DNA of 6,665 bases from an uncultured Collinsella sp. (lineage in GTDB: Bacteria; Actinomycetota; Coriobacteriia; Coriobacteriales; Coriobacteriaceae), in contig CAJLAN010000094.1 of assembly GCA_905204635.1 (NCBI GenBank), forward strand, positions 1 through 6,665, read 5' to 3'. A model generated the notes under the pieces. It was given only the letters and a program-made list of their open reading frames with translations. It was not told the origin of the DNA and ran no database searches. Shown here in pieces: positions 4,874 to 6,665 of the stretch. Position numbers and translations under genes: made by a program. Each line of letters begins with the position of its first letter. Position 1 is the stretch's first letter.

Positions 4874-5843
4874 GAGCCTCCCCTCCCTTGCAGAAAAACG
4901 GAATGATCAGATCGTCAAAATCCTGAATCTCCTCGTGGCCAAAGCCTTCAAAGAACTCATGACGCTTTTCGCAGGTCAGGTTGTTATAGACCGCAAACTG
5001 CGTCGCTGGCGGGCAGACGATATCGGCTGTGCCGGTGCCAAACAGCACGGGGCATTTGACCATAGGGGCAAAGTTCTTGGAATCGAAGTACGCCAGCTTG
5101 GCATAGGCTTCGTCAATACGAGTCGAGTCCTCGTCAAACCAGCGAGACCAATAGCGCAGGCCCTCGTAGGCAATGTCGTCTGCATCCAAATCCCAGACTA
5201 GGCGGAAATCTGACAGGAAGGGATAGAGGATGGCGGCACGATTGATAAGCTCGCTGTTAAGCGCACAGGTCGCAATGCCCAAACCACCACCCTGCGACGC
5301 GCCGTTCACAAACACACGAGAAAGATCGATGCCCTCGAGCTCGCGAACAATACGGCACAGGATGCGAATATCTTGGTGCAAGCGGACATAGTAGAGGTTG
5401 GCCGGGTCGCCGTCGATGCCGGCGACGATATGCCCGGCAACCGTTGTGCCCTCAAATCCACCAATGTCCTCGGAGGGACCTCCTTGGCCGGGGCAGTCGA
5501 GGGCGATGAGTGCCATGCCCATGCCCGCAAACGACGCCTGCTCAAACCAGCTGCGGCTTGCACCCGGATACCCATGGAACTGAAGCACCAATGGCACGGG
5601 CTCGTCCGAGACGGGTTTAAGGTACTTGGCATGCAGGCGAGCGCCACACATGCCGGTATACCAGAGGTCGAAAAGTTGGCAGGTCGCGGTATCGGTGACC
5701 GATGCCGTGTCGATCGCATAGTCAAGCCCGACGGCGTCGGCCTCGGCCATGCGATCCTTCCAAAAGAGATCGAAATCTGATGGACGGGGCATGGCGCCTC
5801 GATATTCACCAAATTGATGTTGTAGCTCCTGAGCACTTGGCAT
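4866..5843 (-). CDS. Acetyl esterase, CE7 family (acetyl xylan esterase / cephalosporin C deacetylase-like)
   Basis: 325 residues, the usual size for CE7 (about 320), with no signal peptide, so cytosolic. The catalytic triad is readable: Ser183 in GASQGGG (181-187), Asp274 in GTGTADIVCPP, and His303 in GFGHEE; the oxyanion region is FHGYPGASR (89-97). The CE7 signature usually written RGQ is PGQ here (118-120), so the Arg is Pro. CE7 enzymes remove acetyl groups from small acetylated sugars. In this cluster the likely substrate is O-acetylated sialic acid or ManNAc after import, which is inference; a xylo-oligosaccharide role would not fit the neighbours. ATG 5843 gives the family's normal N-terminus (...FGEYRG.M.RPSDFD.FW). 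TTG 5858 has GAAAGG directly abutting it and is less likely, although the ATG itself also lacks a good ribosome site (GAAAGG 15 nt upstream). Confidence 0.87.
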   Translation of the reverse strand: MPSAQELQHQFGEYRGAMPRPSDFDLFWKDRMAEADAVGLDYAIDTASVTDTATCQLFDLWYTGMCGARLHAKYLKPVSDEPVPLVLQFHGYPGASRSWFEQASFAGMGMALIALDCPGQGGPSEDIGGFEGTTVAGHIVAGIDGDPANLYYVRLHQDIRILCRIVRELEGIDLSRVFVNGASQGGGLGIATCALNSELINRAAILYPFLSDFRLVWDLDADDIAYEGLRYWSRWFDEDSTRIDEAYAKLAYFDSKNFAPMVKCPVLFGTGTADIVCPPATQFAVYNNLTCEKRHEFFEGFGHEEIQDFDDLIIPFFCKGGEAHV

Positions 5844-5879
5844 GGCTCGTGAACCCAACCTTTCGAAATCGCAACGGAG

Positions 5880-5907
5880 GTGCGCCCGGCAAGGGAACCG
5901 GGCGCAC
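5880..5907 (-). terminator. Terminator-like stem-loop after the transporter ATPase gene
   Basis: A perfect 10-bp inverted repeat, GTGCGCCCGG / CCGGGCGCAC, with an 8-nt loop. It starts 16 nt past the ATPase stop and ends 36 nt before the esterase ATG. The following bases (CTCCGTTGCGATTTC) are only weakly T-rich, so full termination is doubtful. Partial termination or protection of the transporter mRNA 3' end is plausible, giving more transporter than enzyme mRNA. Confidence 0.5.
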
Positions 5908-5923
5908 GGGAGGGAAAGCGAGG

Positions 5924-6665
5924 CTATTCGCCGAGCTTGGGGTGCAGCAGCGACGGCGCAGCGCCGAGCAGCATCTTGGTGTAGGGGTCCTGGGGATGCT
6001 GGAAGACCTGCTTGGCCTCGCCCTGCTCGACGATCTTGCCGCCATTCATAACGATGATGTCGTCAGAGATATAGCGGACCGTCTGGATGTCATGGCTGAT
6101 GAACACCATGGCCAGGCCGAGCTCCTTCTTAAGGTCGGTCAGCAGGTTCAGAATCTGCGCGCGGACCGAAACGTCCAGAGCCGAGGTGGGCTCGTCGGCG
6201 ATGATGGCATCGGGGTTCAGCGACAGGGCACGGGCAATTGCGACGCGCTGGCGCTGGCCGCCCGAAAGCTGACCGGGAAGAACCTCGGCGGCGGAGCTGG
6301 GCAGACCGGTGAGCTCCAGGAGCTCTTTGACGCGCTTCTCCTGCTCGGCCTCGGTACCCAGGTTGTGGACGCGCATGGGGTCGAGCAGTTGCTCGCGAAC
6401 GACCATGCGGGGGTTGAGCGCCGTGGCCGGGTTTTGAAACACGACCGAGATGACGCGACCCATGTGGCGACGGTCCTCGGCGGTACGTTTGGTAACGTCC
6501 TTGCCCTTAAAGTAGACCTTGCCGCTCGTGGGGGCCTGCAGGCCGCACATGACGTTGGCGGTGGTGGACTTACCGCAACCGGACTCGCCGACGATGCCGA
6601 TCGTCTGACCGGGCATGAGCTTAATCGTTACACCCTGGACGGCGTGAACCAGGTTGGGGTGCAGA
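5924..6665 (-). CDS. Opp/Dpp-type ABC transporter ATP-binding protein (C-terminal part, 5' end outside window)
   Basis: The last 247 or so residues of a gene entering from the right edge; the frame is still open at 6665 (visible start LHPNLVHAVQGVTIKLMPGQ), so the ATG at 6616 is internal. Counting from the first visible residue: Walker A GESGCGKST (26-34), Q-loop in VFQNP (Gln77), LSGGQRQR signature (133-140), Walker B AIIADEPTSALD (153-164) and switch His191 in ISHD. The tail HPQDPYTKMLLGAAPSLLHP is the oligopeptide/dipeptide-type extension of OppF/DppF proteins. It would energise a membrane permease at the cytoplasmic face. Peptide-family ABC importers for sialic acid are known (Haemophilus ducreyi Sat, Corynebacterium glutamicum Sia), so a sialic acid or sialoglycan importer is the inferred role. 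Peptide uptake cannot be excluded without the binding protein. About 70-100 N-terminal residues are missing from view. Confidence 0.92.
   Translation of the reverse strand, partial: LHPNLVHAVQGVTIKLMPGQTIGIVGESGCGKSTTANVMCGLQAPTSGKVYFKGKDVTKRTAEDRRHMGRVISVVFQNPATALNPRMVVREQLLDPMRVHNLGTEAEQEKRVKELLELTGLPSSAAEVLPGQLSGGQRQRVAIARALSLNPDAIIADEPTSALDVSVRAQILNLLTDLKKELGLAMVFISHDIQTVRYISDDIIVMNGGKIVEQGEAKQVFQHPQDPYTKMLLGAAPSLLHPKLGE

Noticed and set aside
5844..5858. TTG 5858 as the esterase start.
   Set aside because: GAAAGG abuts the TTG with no spacing, and the five extra residues add nothing to the family match; kept only as a weak alternative.

Overview
The window looks like chromosomal DNA from a GC-rich actinobacterium of the class Coriobacteriia, most likely Collinsella or a close relative. 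This rests on three things: the base composition, the actinobacterial form of the RapZ nucleotide loop (Arg where most bacteria have Lys), and the rapZ-whiA pairing. The genus is an inference; no marker gene in the window settles it. Every convincing gene is on the minus strand, so transcription runs from the right edge to the left.

Right to middle (6665 down to 1137) is a sialic acid (N-acetylneuraminate) utilisation cluster. In transcription order it holds: the 3' part of an Opp/Dpp-type ABC transporter ATPase; a stem-loop; an intact carbohydrate esterase family 7 (CE7) type esterase; an overlapping paralogue of that esterase with no serine nucleophile; a second stem-loop; an N-acetylneuraminate lyase-like aldolase (nanA); a 173-nt gap; a ROK-family N-acetylmannosamine kinase (nanK); a third stem-loop; and N-acetylmannosamine-6-phosphate 2-epimerase (nanE). 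A hairpin with a T-rich tail follows nanE.

The inferred pathway is: import, removal of O-acetyl groups, cleavage to ManNAc and pyruvate, phosphorylation to ManNAc-6-P, and epimerisation to GlcNAc-6-P. The later steps (nagA, nagB), any sialidase and any regulator are not in the window.

Left end (1035 down to 1) is a housekeeping pair: rapZ, then after 6 nt the first 36 codons of whiA, cut by the window edge. The frequent middle gene of this cluster in other Gram-positives (yvcK/gluconeogenesis factor) is not between them.

The points most worth a second look are the dead esterase paralogue coupled to the live one, the terminator-like hairpin ending almost at the rapZ ribosome binding site, the altered substrate-pocket residues in the nanA product, and a set of strong stem-loops at the gene junctions. 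I see no CRISPR array, mobile element, tRNA or rRNA. Every stretch longer than 300 nt is occupied by a gene.
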